Assembly: GCA_021778845.1 (NCBI GenBank)
Contig: JAJYBU010000032.1
Location: 1-40,962, forward strand
Reading direction: 5' to 3'
From: Acidobacteriota bacterium
GTDB taxonomy: Bacteria; Acidobacteriota; Terriglobia; Terriglobales; Acidobacteriaceae
DNA length: 40,962 nt
Shown: in pieces, positions 8,362 through 16,186 of the stretch
Position numbering within the stretch: the stretch's first letter is position 1
Layout: each line of letters begins with the position of its first letter
Translations under genes and position numbers: made by a program
The notes under the pieces: model-generated
The model's database searches: none
What the model saw: the letters and a program-made list of their open reading frames with translations, nothing else
What the model was told of the DNA's origin: nothing

Positions 8362-8820
8362 ATGCTCATCGGCGTTCTCTCCGACACACACGGTCTCCTC
8401 CGCCCCGAACTCCTCCCCGCCCTCGCCGGCGTCGATCACATCCTCCATGCCGGGGACGTAGGCGATCCCGCCATCCTCGCCGAACTAGCCCGCATCGCCC
8501 CTGTCACCGCCATCCGCGGCAACATCGACACTCACGGCCCCTGCGCCGCACTTCCGCCCACCGAGGCCATCGAACTAGCCGGTTGCCTCATCTACATCGT
8601 CCACGCCCTCGTTGACCTCGACCTGAACCCACACGCCGCGGGCATTGGCGTCGTCCTCTACGGCCACTCCCACCAACCCTCCATTGAGCACCGCAACGGC
8701 GTCCTCTACCTCAACCCTGGCAGTGCCGGACCACGCCGCTTCAATCTCCCCATCACCTATGCCCTCCTCCGCATCCAAAACGGCCACCCCACCGCCGAAA
8801 TCCTCCCCCTCCTCCCTTAG
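8362..8820 (+). CDS. YfcE/MJ0936-family metallophosphoesterase
   Basis: A 152-residue calcineurin-like phosphoesterase. Dimetal ligands are seen in GVLSDTHG (Asp and His), HAGDVGD, RGNID, a degraded HA segment near residue 80 and GHSHQP toward the C-terminus; the end YLNPGSAGPRRF is the family's usual tail. E. coli YfcE is a phosphodiesterase of about 184 residues, and this one is shorter by loop trimming. The ATG at 8362 follows the dppC stop after one base, so translation is coupled. A longer in-frame extension through dppC to 8173 is low-complexity Ser/Pro and is an artefact of overlap. The middle motif reads IVHALVD rather than the usual LVHG, a possible loss of one metal-site residue. 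Substrate unknown. Confidence 0.88.
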   Translation: MLIGVLSDTHGLLRPELLPALAGVDHILHAGDVGDPAILAELARIAPVTAIRGNIDTHGPCAALPPTEAIELAGCLIYIVHALVDLDLNPHAAGIGVVLYGHSHQPSIEHRNGVLYLNPGSAGPRRFNLPITYALLRIQNGHPTAEILPLLP

Positions 8821-8892
8821 CCATCCCCGCTTGTCATCCTTGGCTGCCAGCGGTGGCCCTCCTTCTGTCGTTGCTTCTGCTAGTTTTTCGCC

Positions 8893-8918
8893 GTCATCCA
8901 GAGCGAAGCGAAGGATCT
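8893..8918. repeat. Dispersed GTCATCC-type intergenic repeat, copy 1 (short)
   Basis: Reads GTCATCCAGAGCGAAGCGA and continues AGGATCT. It matches the cores of the copies at 8951-8984 and 28904-28937. Confidence 0.6.
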
Positions 8919-8950
8919 CCGTATTGGCTCTTGCCGTTGCCCTTCTGCCT

Positions 8951-8984
8951 GTCATTCCGAGCGCAGCGAGGAACCTGCTTCTCG
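8951..8984. repeat. Dispersed GTCATCC-type intergenic repeat, copy 2
   Basis: A 34-nt unit beginning GTCATTCCGAGCGCAGCGA and ending CCTGCTTCTCG. It is identical at 30 of 34 positions to the copy at 28904-28937, counted by eye. A small palindrome (CGCGCGAAGCGCG) follows directly. Confidence 0.7.
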
Positions 8985-9292
8985 CGCGAAGCGCGCCCGT
9001 TCTTCCCCCATCCTCCAGACCCTTGACCGGAAGCCCACCGCATACACCACCGCAAAATAAATTCCTCAAGAACAGCCCACAATCCGCATGTCAATCCCCC
9101 ACCACGCCTCCAATCCCACCAAACCCCTGCAAACACAGGCGATTTCTCCTCGACAGACCTGGCATAGTTACCCCCACCCACCCGCTACAATTAAACAAGA
9201 GCTCCCACTCCAACCCAAGGTCCAACGGCCGACACATACGGAAGCGGGTAAACAGACTGCCACAAGTCCACCACTAACTCCCCCAACGAGAA

Positions 9293-9338
9293 TACTTTAG
9301 CCCCAAAAGTACCCGGGGGGGGGGAGGCCCCCCGCCCA
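9293..9338. repeat. Palindromic G-run/C-run extragenic repeat, copy 1
   Basis: Reads ACTTTAGCCCCAAAAGTAC, then a run of about ten G, a short spacer and a run of C. The same order (ACTTTAG-CC-AAAAGTAC, G-run, C-run) recurs at 18149-18190. The G/C arms can form a strong hairpin. It lies 34 nt beyond the dppB stop, so it may also terminate that transcript. Confidence 0.65.
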
Positions 9339-9371
9339 CACGGTTCTTAACTCTCGCCGTCCGCGTAGGAC

Positions 9372-10334
9372 TTACCGCCGCATCCTCGGATCGGCCAGCG
9401 CATACACCGAGTCCGTCAACAGATTCACCAGCACATACGACAGCCCGATCGCCAGAATGCACCCCTGCACCAGCGCATAATCGCGATTCGAGATCGCCGA
9501 GAGCGTCAGCCGCCCAAGGCCCGGCCAGCCAAAGATCGTCTCGGTCACAATCGCGCCGGCCAGCAGCGAGCCAAACTGCAAGCCGATCACCGTCAGCACT
9601 GGATTCAGCGCATTGCGCAGTGCGTGCCGATACACCACCACGTTCTCTGACAGCCCCTTCGCCCGAGCCGTCCGAACATAGTCCTGCCCCAACTCCTCCA
9701 GCATCGACGTCCTCACCATCCGCGTCAGAATCGCTGCCAGCCCCGATCCCAGCGTAATCGCAGGCAGCACCAGATGCCGCAGAAAGTCGCCCGCGCCAAC
9801 GCCCGCGCCCGAGACCGGCAGCATCTCCAGATCGATCGAGAACACCACGATCAGAATTGGTCCCAGCGCAAAGTTAGGAAACGACAGCCCCACCAGACTC
9901 GCAAATCCCATCGTCCGATCCGGCCACTGATTCGCCCGTCGTGCCGACGCAACCCCCGCTGGAATCGCCAGCCCGACGCCCAGCAGCATCGCCGCCGCCG
10001 TCAGCGCCAGCGTGTACGGATAGCGCTGCAAAATCAGATGCAGCACCGAATCGTGCAGCCGCAGTGACTGTCCCAGATTCCCATGCAGCAGCCCGCTCCA
10101 GTAGCGCACATACTGTACGCCCAGCGGCGCATCCAGTCCATACGCATGGCGCAATCCCGCAATGTCCGCAGCAGTCGCTCCATCGCCCAGCATCTGCACA
10201 ATCGGATCGCCCGGCACCAGATGAATCATCAGAAACACCACAGTCACCACCACCCACAACACCGGCAGCGTCGTCACCACTCGCCACAATATCCTGCGCA
10301 CCGCAGCATTCCGCGAAGAAATCGCCGCTGTCAT
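9372..10334 (-). CDS. dppB: Dipeptide/oligopeptide ABC transporter permease, DppB type
   Basis: A 320-residue inner-membrane permease of the DppB/OppB/NikB family. The N-terminal helix (about 15-40) leads into the family motif FLMIHLVPGDPI, then LRHAYGLDAPLGVQYVRYWSGLLHGNLGQSL. Five more helices follow, with the EAA loop DYVRTARAKGLSENVVVYRHALRNALNPVLT near residues 218-248 and the ending ETIFGWPGLGRL-ISNRDY-LVQG. It would form the transport channel with a DppC protein. Its ATG overlaps the corC stop in the sequence ATGA, so it is translationally coupled to corC, an unusual neighbour. The only DppC in the window is on the other strand. No binding protein or ATPase genes are present. Confidence 0.92.
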   Translation of the reverse strand: MTAAISSRNAAVRRILWRVVTTLPVLWVVVTVVFLMIHLVPGDPIVQMLGDGATAADIAGLRHAYGLDAPLGVQYVRYWSGLLHGNLGQSLRLHDSVLHLILQRYPYTLALTAAAMLLGVGLAIPAGVASARRANQWPDRTMGFASLVGLSFPNFALGPILIVVFSIDLEMLPVSGAGVGAGDFLRHLVLPAITLGSGLAAILTRMVRTSMLEELGQDYVRTARAKGLSENVVVYRHALRNALNPVLTVIGLQFGSLLAGAIVTETIFGWPGLGRLTLSAISNRDYALVQGCILAIGLSYVLVNLLTDSVYALADPRMRR

Positions 10335-11758
10335 CGCCGCGTCTCCTCGTCTAACTCGCCCGGTTCTCCGGCCGTCTTCCCCAAACTCTCCTGCGTCTCG
10401 ATCGGGTCCACGCGCACCTGCGCAATCCGCTGGCCCTCCATCTGGACCACGGCAAAGCGCCTCCCGTTGAAGTCCACATGCTCGCCTTCCAAAGGAATAT
10501 GTCCCAGCTTCACCAACAGAAACCCCGCCAGCGTCTCCACGCCATACGCCCGCGGAAACTTCCAGTGCAACTGCGTCACCAGGTCGCGCAGGCTCGCACT
10601 GCCGTCCAGCAGCAGCCCGCCACCAATCGCTGGCAGCGGCAGATTCCGCCCAGTATCGAACTCATCCTCCAGTTCCCCAACCACCTGCTCCAGCACATCC
10701 TCGGCAGTAATCAATCCCAGCGTCGATCCAAACTCATCCACCACAATCGCAATCTGCCGTCGCCGGTCCTTGAACTCCTGCAGCATCTCCACGGCGAGTT
10801 TGGTTTCCGGCACCATCAGGACATCGCGCATCACCTGTCGCAGCGCAATCCCCGAAGCGCCGCGGCTCCCCAGTCCCTGCGCCACGCTGCGAAAGTGAAT
10901 CAGCCGCGCAACATCCTTGGAATATGCAACCCCAATGATGTGATCGCGTCCCTTCGCCGGGTCGTACACTGGCACGCGCGAGTGCTGCTCCTCGACGATA
11001 CGCGCGCTTGCCTGCTCCAGCGTCATATCCGCCGCCAGCGAGAAGATCTTGCCCCGCGGCGTCATAATCTCGCTCACCCCCACCTGGTTCAACTCAATCG
11101 CGCGATGAACCATCTCCTCCTGGAACGGTGGCAGCAGACCCATGCGCCGCGTTGCCGTCGCAAGCATCTTCAACTCCTCGGGCGAATGCGCCGCATTCTC
11201 CGCACTCAGCGGCGCATGAAACACCCGTAGCACTACCGCCGCCGACACGTTCATCAACCGCACCGCCGGCCGCGTCATCCGTATGAACACATCCACTGGC
11301 CCCGCCACGGCCAACGCAATCCGCTCCGCCCGCTGTAGCGCCAGCGACTTCGGCACCAACTCGCCCAGCAATACCTCAAAGTACGTAATAATCGCGAACG
11401 CCAGCACCACCGCAACAGAGTGGGCATACAGCAACTCATGCGCCCGCACCACCGGCAGCCGGTTTAGAAACTCCACACGCGTAAGCCCTTCCAGCACGGC
11501 ATCAGCCAGCGCAGGCTCGCCCAGGCCGCCCAGCGCGAGGCTGGCGATCGTCACCCCGAACTGCACGGCGGGTAGAAACTCATTGAGGTTGCGCTTGAGC
11601 CGCAGCGCCGTGCGCGCCCCCGGACGATTCTGCGCGATCAACTGCTCGATACGCGTCTCGCGCACGCTGACCACCGCAAACTCCGCAGCCACAAAGAAGC
11701 TGTTCGCCAGAATGAAGAAGGCGATCAGGCTTCCGTGAACAAGACTCCATTCCAGCAT
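10331..11758 (-). CDS. CorC/HlyC-family transporter with DUF21 and CBS domains
   Basis: A 475-residue membrane protein of the CNNM/CorC (hemolysin-C-like) family, implicated in magnesium and cobalt export or resistance. The N-terminal DUF21 domain (about 1-190) has several membrane helices and the motifs NSFFVAAEFAVVSVRETRIEQL and GVTIASLALGGLGEPALA. Two CBS domains follow (about 205-330), beginning VSEIMTPRGKIFSL and containing EEQHSRVPVYDP and IVVDEFGSTLGLITAEDVLEQVVGE. The C-terminal CorC/HlyC domain (about 345-430) contains YGVETLAGFLL-LGHIP-EG. The start is placed at 11758; an upstream in-frame ATG at 11857 adds a stretch unlike the family. The start has only a weak ribosome site. It shares the leftward run thrC-thrB-trxA-corC-dppB. 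Confidence 0.9.
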   Translation of the reverse strand: MLEWSLVHGSLIAFFILANSFFVAAEFAVVSVRETRIEQLIAQNRPGARTALRLKRNLNEFLPAVQFGVTIASLALGGLGEPALADAVLEGLTRVEFLNRLPVVRAHELLYAHSVAVVLAFAIITYFEVLLGELVPKSLALQRAERIALAVAGPVDVFIRMTRPAVRLMNVSAAVVLRVFHAPLSAENAAHSPEELKMLATATRRMGLLPPFQEEMVHRAIELNQVGVSEIMTPRGKIFSLAADMTLEQASARIVEEQHSRVPVYDPAKGRDHIIGVAYSKDVARLIHFRSVAQGLGSRGASGIALRQVMRDVLMVPETKLAVEMLQEFKDRRRQIAIVVDEFGSTLGLITAEDVLEQVVGELEDEFDTGRNLPLPAIGGGLLLDGSASLRDLVTQLHWKFPRAYGVETLAGFLLVKLGHIPLEGEHVDFNGRRFAVVQMEGQRIAQVRVDPIETQESLGKTAGEPGELDEETRR

Positions 11759-11863
11759 GGTTGGCCTAAAGTCTACACTGGACGCGGCGATATCCCACGC
11801 AGCAACGGCCCGCCGAAGCGAAACACTCCGCGGGCCGTACATTCTGCAACCTTGCAAAACCCT

Positions 11864-12196
11864 TTATACGAGAACGCGCTTCAACGACTGATCAATCGTA
11901 TCCTTCGGAACAAATCCAACGATCTGCTCAGCGACCTTGCCGCCCTTGAAGACCAGCAGCGCAGGAATCCCCCGGATGCCATAACGTCCCGGCGTCATGT
12001 TGTTCTGGTCGACGTCCATCTTCATCACCTTCAGTTTGCCTTGGTACTCCTCGGCAACCGCGTCCACCACCGGCGCAAGCGCACGGCAAGGACCGCACCA
12101 GGCTGCCCAGAAATCAACCAGAACCGGTGTATCCGACTTCAGAACCTTCTCCTCGAAGTCCGAATCATTCACCTCAGACGTAAACTGACCTGCCAT
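11864..12196 (-). CDS. trxA: Thioredoxin
   Basis: A 110-residue classical thioredoxin. The active site WCGPC covers residues 33-37 (Cys34/Cys37) inside VLVDFWAAWCGPCRALAPV; other landmarks are VMKMDVDQN, the cis-proline segment IRGIPALLVFKGG and VGFVPKDTI. It is a cytoplasmic thiol-disulfide reductant, recharged by thioredoxin reductase (not in the window). ATG 12196 is preceded by GAGAGGA at a good distance; an upstream in-frame ATG at 12250 is not supported. It sits 95 nt after thrB and 105 nt before corC, all leftward, and may have its own promoter. Length and motifs are standard. Confidence 0.97.
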   Translation of the reverse strand: MAGQFTSEVNDSDFEEKVLKSDTPVLVDFWAAWCGPCRALAPVVDAVAEEYQGKLKVMKMDVDQNNMTPGRYGIRGIPALLVFKGGKVAEQIVGFVPKDTIDQSLKRVLV

Positions 12197-12291
12197 ATCA
12201 TTCCTCTCCCTTGGTTTGCCTGCTGCTGTCGCGCTTCCCTGCAAACCCACACCATGATAGATGCCGAGCGGTGGAAAACGATGCGCCCGTC

Positions 12292-13206
12292 TTACAGCAG
12301 AGTTCTCTCCACGCCTCCGCTAATCCGCAGCGGCAGCAGTTCCACGTCCGGCCCCACCAGCCCCTGGATGCGTGTCTCGGCCTCCAACAGGGTCGTCTCC
12401 TCTGCCAGAAACACCAGCACGGAAGGCCCCGCACCACTCAGCGCAACCCCTGCAATCTCCGGTTCGGACATCAGTGGCAACAGCTTCTCCAGCAGCGGAC
12501 AAGCCTCAGCACGATACGGCTGGTGCATCCGGTCCTGCATCGCCGTCGCCAGCAACTCCAGCCTCCCCTGCGCAAAAGCCGCCACCAGCAGCGATGCCCG
12601 CTGCACATTGAAGATCGCATCGGCCTTCGAATAGCTCTCCGGCAGCAACGCTCGCGCCTTCTTCGTGGCCAAACTGGTCGGCTGCACCACCAGCAGCATC
12701 TCCCATCCAGGATCACCCGCGAACGTCGCCGCCTCGACCGCATCGCCTGCCTCCGCCGAGACCGTAAATCCGCCGTACCAGCATGCCGTCACATTATCCG
12801 GATGCCCCTCGATGCGGCTGGCCTCCGCGACAATCCCCGCATCCCCCATCTTCAACCCACCAAAATGATCCGCCAGTGCAACTCCTGCCAGCAGCGCAGC
12901 GGCACTCGACCCGCAACCCATCCCCAGCGGAATCTCGTTGTGCAGCCTCAAATGCAACGGCAACACCTCAACCCTTGCCCGAGTCAACACATCACGGTAC
13001 GTATCCAGAATGAGATTGTGCTCCATCGCTCCGCACAGTGCAGCATCGCGTCCTGTAGCCTCAATCTGAAACCCGGCAGCAACGCTCGCCTCCACTGTCA
13101 AACGCATTGACAGCGCCAGTCCAGCCGCGTCAAATCCCGGCCCCAGGTTCGCCGACGTCGCCGGGAGCGACAGCCGCAACCCGCTCATCACCTTCGCCGC
13201 GCTCAC
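12292..13206 (-). CDS. thrB: Homoserine kinase
   Basis: A 304-residue GHMP-family kinase. It phosphorylates L-homoserine with ATP to O-phosphohomoserine, the substrate of threonine synthase encoded just upstream. Motifs: LPATSANLGPGFDAAGLAL near the N-terminus, the ATP-binding glycine/serine loop IPLGMGCGSSAAALLAG around residues 91-108, EGHPDNVTACWYGGFT, and the C-terminal GVALSGAGPSVLVF. The start shown is a GTG overlapping the thrC stop (GTGA), which couples translation; an ATG at 13188 is an alternative with a poorly spaced purine stretch. Length is normal for the family (about 300). Confidence 0.95.
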   Translation of the reverse strand: MSAAKVMSGLRLSLPATSANLGPGFDAAGLALSMRLTVEASVAAGFQIEATGRDAALCGAMEHNLILDTYRDVLTRARVEVLPLHLRLHNEIPLGMGCGSSAAALLAGVALADHFGGLKMGDAGIVAEASRIEGHPDNVTACWYGGFTVSAEAGDAVEAATFAGDPGWEMLLVVQPTSLATKKARALLPESYSKADAIFNVQRASLLVAAFAQGRLELLATAMQDRMHQPYRAEACPLLEKLLPLMSEPEIAGVALSGAGPSVLVFLAEETTLLEAETRIQGLVGPDVELLPLRISGGVERTLL

Positions 13207-14627
13207 GCCGGCAACGCCGATCGCGTCTGCGCGTCAATAGCGTGCAACACCGCGTCCGCATTGGCATCCAGCACAATCGGTTCATGGCGCAGCCGTGCAT
13301 GCAGCGCCAGTTCCCCTTCGTCCGCACCGGCCATCTCCGCCTCGGTCAGCAACTCGCCGCGATGGTACTTGATGGTGTACTCAGAGTCCTTCAGCGTGTG
13401 TCCGGTCAGCAACAGAATGGCCGTCTCCTCTTTGCCCACCCGTCCATTCGCCACCAACTTCTTCAGTCCTGCCAACGTCACGGCCGAGGCTGGCTCACAC
13501 CCAATGCCCTCCGCTCCAATCTCTGCCTTGGCCAGCGCAATCTCCCGCTCCGACACCTGCTCGCACCATCCGCCGGTCGACGCAAGAATCCGCACCGCCT
13601 TCTTCCACGACGCCGGATTTCCAATCTGGATCGCCGACGCGCGCGTGTTCGCCGTCACTGGCTCCAGCGACACGCCGCCGTTCGCCTGCAGGCTCTGATA
13701 CAGCGGATTCGCTCCCTCGGCCTGGATCACGCTGATCTTCGGCACCCGATGGATGAACCCCAGATGCAGCATCTCCGCAAAACCCTTCCCCAGCGCCGAA
13801 CAGTTCGCCAGGTTTCCTCCCGGCACAATGATGTGGTGCGGCACCTGCCAATCGCACTGCTCCAGGATCTCGAACGCCGGTGTCTTCTGCCCCTCCAGCC
13901 GGTACGGGTTCACCGAGTTCAGCAGATACACCGGAGCCCGCTGCACAATCTCGCCCAGCACCCGCACGCACCCATCAAAATCCGTCCGCAACTGCAGCGT
14001 CGTCGATCCGTAATCCATCGACTGCGACAGCTTGCCCCACGCAATCTTTCCCTCGGGAATCAGCACCATACTGCGCAGTCCCGCTCGCGCCGCATAGGCC
14101 GCCATCGCTGCCGATGTGTTCCCAGTCGACGCACACGCCACCCATTCAAACCCGCTCGCCACTGCCACCGATAGCGCCGCCGTCATCCCCGTGTCCTTGA
14201 ACGACCCGGTCGGATTCATACCCTGATGCTTGGCCAGCAGCCAATTTAGCCCCAGCGCTGCCGCCACCTTCGGCATCTCGTACAGCGGCGTGTTGCCCTC
14301 CCGCAGCGTAACAATGCTCTCGTCCGGAACGATCGGCAGCAAATCCCGAAAGCGCCAAACGCCGCTCTGATCGATCCCCATCGTCGAGGTCCGCCGCTCC
14401 TGCCACAGATACCGCAGCGCGCTCGGATTCGGCCGATTCTTCTGCACGGGTCTGCTCGCCGAGTAGACCTCCGCCGCGCCTTCGCTTGCCGGCGCACCCT
14501 CACTCCACGGATACTCAACTTCAAACAGGTCCCCGCACGTGCGGCAGCGAAAATTACTCTGGGCGTCTTTTGCGGCGATTCGTTCTCCGCATCCGGTGCA
14601 TCGAAGGATATGAGATGAAGAATTCAT
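13203..14627 (-). CDS. thrC: Threonine synthase with N-terminal zinc ribbon
   Basis: A 474-residue PLP enzyme converting O-phosphohomoserine to L-threonine. Residues 10-31 form a zinc-ribbon-like motif (Cys10, Cys13, Cys28, Cys31), an N-terminal extension seen in some threonine synthases. The PLP lysine is about Lys144 in NPTGSFKDTGM; VACASTGNTSAAMAAYAARAG and IIVPGGNLANCSALGKGF are further fold II landmarks. The ATG at 14627 has AGGAAACC directly upstream. It is the first gene of the leftward thr run and is followed by thrB with overlapping start and stop. Its first 13 nt overlap, head to head, the start of modA on the other strand, so each gene's leader lies in the other's coding sequence. 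Confidence 0.95.
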   Translation of the reverse strand: MNSSSHILRCTGCGERIAAKDAQSNFRCRTCGDLFEVEYPWSEGAPASEGAAEVYSASRPVQKNRPNPSALRYLWQERRTSTMGIDQSGVWRFRDLLPIVPDESIVTLREGNTPLYEMPKVAAALGLNWLLAKHQGMNPTGSFKDTGMTAALSVAVASGFEWVACASTGNTSAAMAAYAARAGLRSMVLIPEGKIAWGKLSQSMDYGSTTLQLRTDFDGCVRVLGEIVQRAPVYLLNSVNPYRLEGQKTPAFEILEQCDWQVPHHIIVPGGNLANCSALGKGFAEMLHLGFIHRVPKISVIQAEGANPLYQSLQANGGVSLEPVTANTRASAIQIGNPASWKKAVRILASTGGWCEQVSEREIALAKAEIGAEGIGCEPASAVTLAGLKKLVANGRVGKEETAILLLTGHTLKDSEYTIKYHRGELLTEAEMAGADEGELALHARLRHEPIVLDANADAVLHAIDAQTRSALPA

Positions 14628-15508
14628 GGTTTCCTATAGGGTATCGCAAAGAGCTTCTGCCATGCTCTCTCGCCACGCTTCTCCTGCTTTTGACCGTCCT
14701 TCTACCCTCCGCTCGCGCCCAGGCCGCCAAGGAACTCCACATTGCCGCGGCCTCTGACCTGCAGCCCGTTCTGCCCACGCTGGCCGCGGCCTATGAGCGC
14801 GACACTGGCATCAAAGTGATCGCCTCCTTCGGCTCCTCCGCGACCCTCACCCAGCAACTCCTCAACGGCGATCCGCAGGATATCTTCCTCTCCGCGGACT
14901 TCGTGCATCCTGAACAACTCATCGCCGCTGGCGTCGCCACCGGCTTGCAGGACGACCGCGCCCCAACCCCTTACGCACGCGGTGTGCTCGTCCTCTGGGC
15001 GCGCAAGGATTCACCGGCCCACCCCCTCACCCTCAACATCCTCACCAGCCCCAAGGTGACGAAGATCGCCATCGCCAACGCCGCCCATGCTCCCTACGGC
15101 TTTGCCGCCATGAAGGCCCTCTCCAGCCTGCACATCTCTGATCTGGTCGCCGACAAGCTCGTCATCGCCGAAAACATCTCCCAGACCGCTCAGTTCGCTG
15201 AGTCCGGCAACGCGCAGGTCGCCCTCATCTCCCTGACCATCGCCAGCTCTCCCCACTTCCGCGAGTTGGGCAGCTTCGTCCGCGTTCCCCCGGAAAGCTA
15301 CCCGCCGATCCGCCAATGCGGAGTCATTCTCAAGTCCTCGAAAAACCTCTCCGAGGCGCAAAATTTTCTGCGCTGGCTCACCAGCAACTCCACCCAGCGG
15401 ACCCTCACAAAATTCGGCCTCGATCCCGCTGACCGATATCCCATGATCGTCCCGACATTCCACCGGAGAATCCGCTCCTCCATCCTGCAACTTCCGTCCT
15501 CACGCTAG
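14615..15508 (+). CDS. modA: Molybdate ABC transporter substrate-binding protein
   Basis: A 297-residue periplasmic binding protein. A signal peptide (about 1-36, ending ARAQA) precedes KELHIAAASDLQPVLPTLAAAYERDTGIKVIASFGSSATLTQQL, the ModA opening with the anion-binding serine positions. Later motifs include GDPQDIFLSADFVHPEQL, VLVLWARKD, KVTKIAIANAAHAPYGFAAM and the C-terminal FLRWLTSNSTQRTLTKFGLDP. It captures molybdate or tungstate and delivers it to ModB. ATG 14615 is preceded by AAGGA at 6 nt. The longer in-frame frame from 14486 runs inside antisense thrC and is not believed. It is followed by modB after 12 nt. The start overlaps divergent thrC by 13 nt. Confidence 0.93.
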   Translation: MKNSWFPIGYRKELLPCSLATLLLLLTVLLPSARAQAAKELHIAAASDLQPVLPTLAAAYERDTGIKVIASFGSSATLTQQLLNGDPQDIFLSADFVHPEQLIAAGVATGLQDDRAPTPYARGVLVLWARKDSPAHPLTLNILTSPKVTKIAIANAAHAPYGFAAMKALSSLHISDLVADKLVIAENISQTAQFAESGNAQVALISLTIASSPHFRELGSFVRVPPESYPPIRQCGVILKSSKNLSEAQNFLRWLTSNSTQRTLTKFGLDPADRYPMIVPTFHRRIRSSILQLPSSR

Positions 15509-15520
15509 ACTGACAGCATC

Positions 15521-16186
15521 ATGGACTTTGCCGCTCTCGGCCTGACGCTCCGTCTCGCCAGCCTCACCACGCTCTGCCTGCTGCTGGTGGCCACGCCGCT
15601 GGCCGCGTGGATTGCGAGTGGCCACAGCATCACCCGCCGCATCGTGCAGGCCACCGTAGCTCTGCCCCTCGTGCTGCCGCCCACCGTCCTCGGCTTCTAT
15701 CTCCTCGTCGGTCTCGGCCCCGCAACGGCCCTCGGACGAACCCTCATCACCCTCATCGGCCATCCTCTCGCCTTCACCTTCTGGGGGCTGCTCATCGGCT
15801 CCATGATCTACAGTCTGCCCTTCGCCGTGCAGCCGCTGGTCGTCGCCTTTGCCTCCATCGATCCCGCAACCATCAACGTCGCCCGCGTCCTCGGGGCATC
15901 TCCCTGGATCGTCTTCCGCCGCATCACCCTGCCGCTCTCGCGCATGTCCTTTGTCACCGCCGCAGTTCTCACCTTCGCCCACACCGTTGGCGAGTTCGGC
16001 GTCGTCCTCATGGTCGGCGGCGACATCCCCGGCGTCACCCGCACCCTCTCCATCTCCATCTTCGACCAGGTCCAGGAGCTTCGCTACTCCGACGCCAATC
16101 TCACCGCCGCCGCACTCCTGGCTCTCTCCTTCGCAGCGCTGCTCATCGTCTATGGACGCAGTCGCAGGAGGCCCGAACTTGTCTAG
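15521..16186 (+). CDS. modB: Molybdate ABC transporter permease
   Basis: A 221-residue inner-membrane permease with about five hydrophobic helices. Family landmarks: LRLASLTTLCLLLVATPLAAW at the N-terminus, LPLVLPPTVLGFYLLVGLG, SMIYSLPFAVQPLVVAF, the ATPase-contacting loop NVARVLGASPWIVFRRITLPLS (about 122-143), and HTVGEFGVVLMVGGDIPGVTRTLSI. These match ModB/CysW-type anion permeases; the binding protein and ATPase on either side make molybdate the likely substrate. It starts 12 nt after the modA stop, with no clear ribosome site, so its translation probably depends on modA. The modC start lies within its last codons. Confidence 0.93.
   Translation: MDFAALGLTLRLASLTTLCLLLVATPLAAWIASGHSITRRIVQATVALPLVLPPTVLGFYLLVGLGPATALGRTLITLIGHPLAFTFWGLLIGSMIYSLPFAVQPLVVAFASIDPATINVARVLGASPWIVFRRITLPLSRMSFVTAAVLTFAHTVGEFGVVLMVGGDIPGVTRTLSISIFDQVQELRYSDANLTAAALLALSFAALLIVYGRSRRRPELV

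Larger units (their letters stand above)
8821..9371. other. Repeat-rich spacer between convergent dppC and dppB units
   Basis: About 550 nt with no credible gene on either strand. It carries two copies of a GTCATCC/GAGCG-AGCGA repeat (8893-8918 and 8951-8984), an AT-interrupted C-rich middle (9060-9260), and a G-run/C-run palindromic repeat (9293-9338) just past the dppB stop. The content is that of extragenic repeats rather than coding DNA. Confidence 0.6.

Noticed and set aside
14486..14614. N-terminal extension of modA into thrC
   Set aside because: The extension would precede a proper signal peptide and has no ribosome site; ATG 14615 has both.
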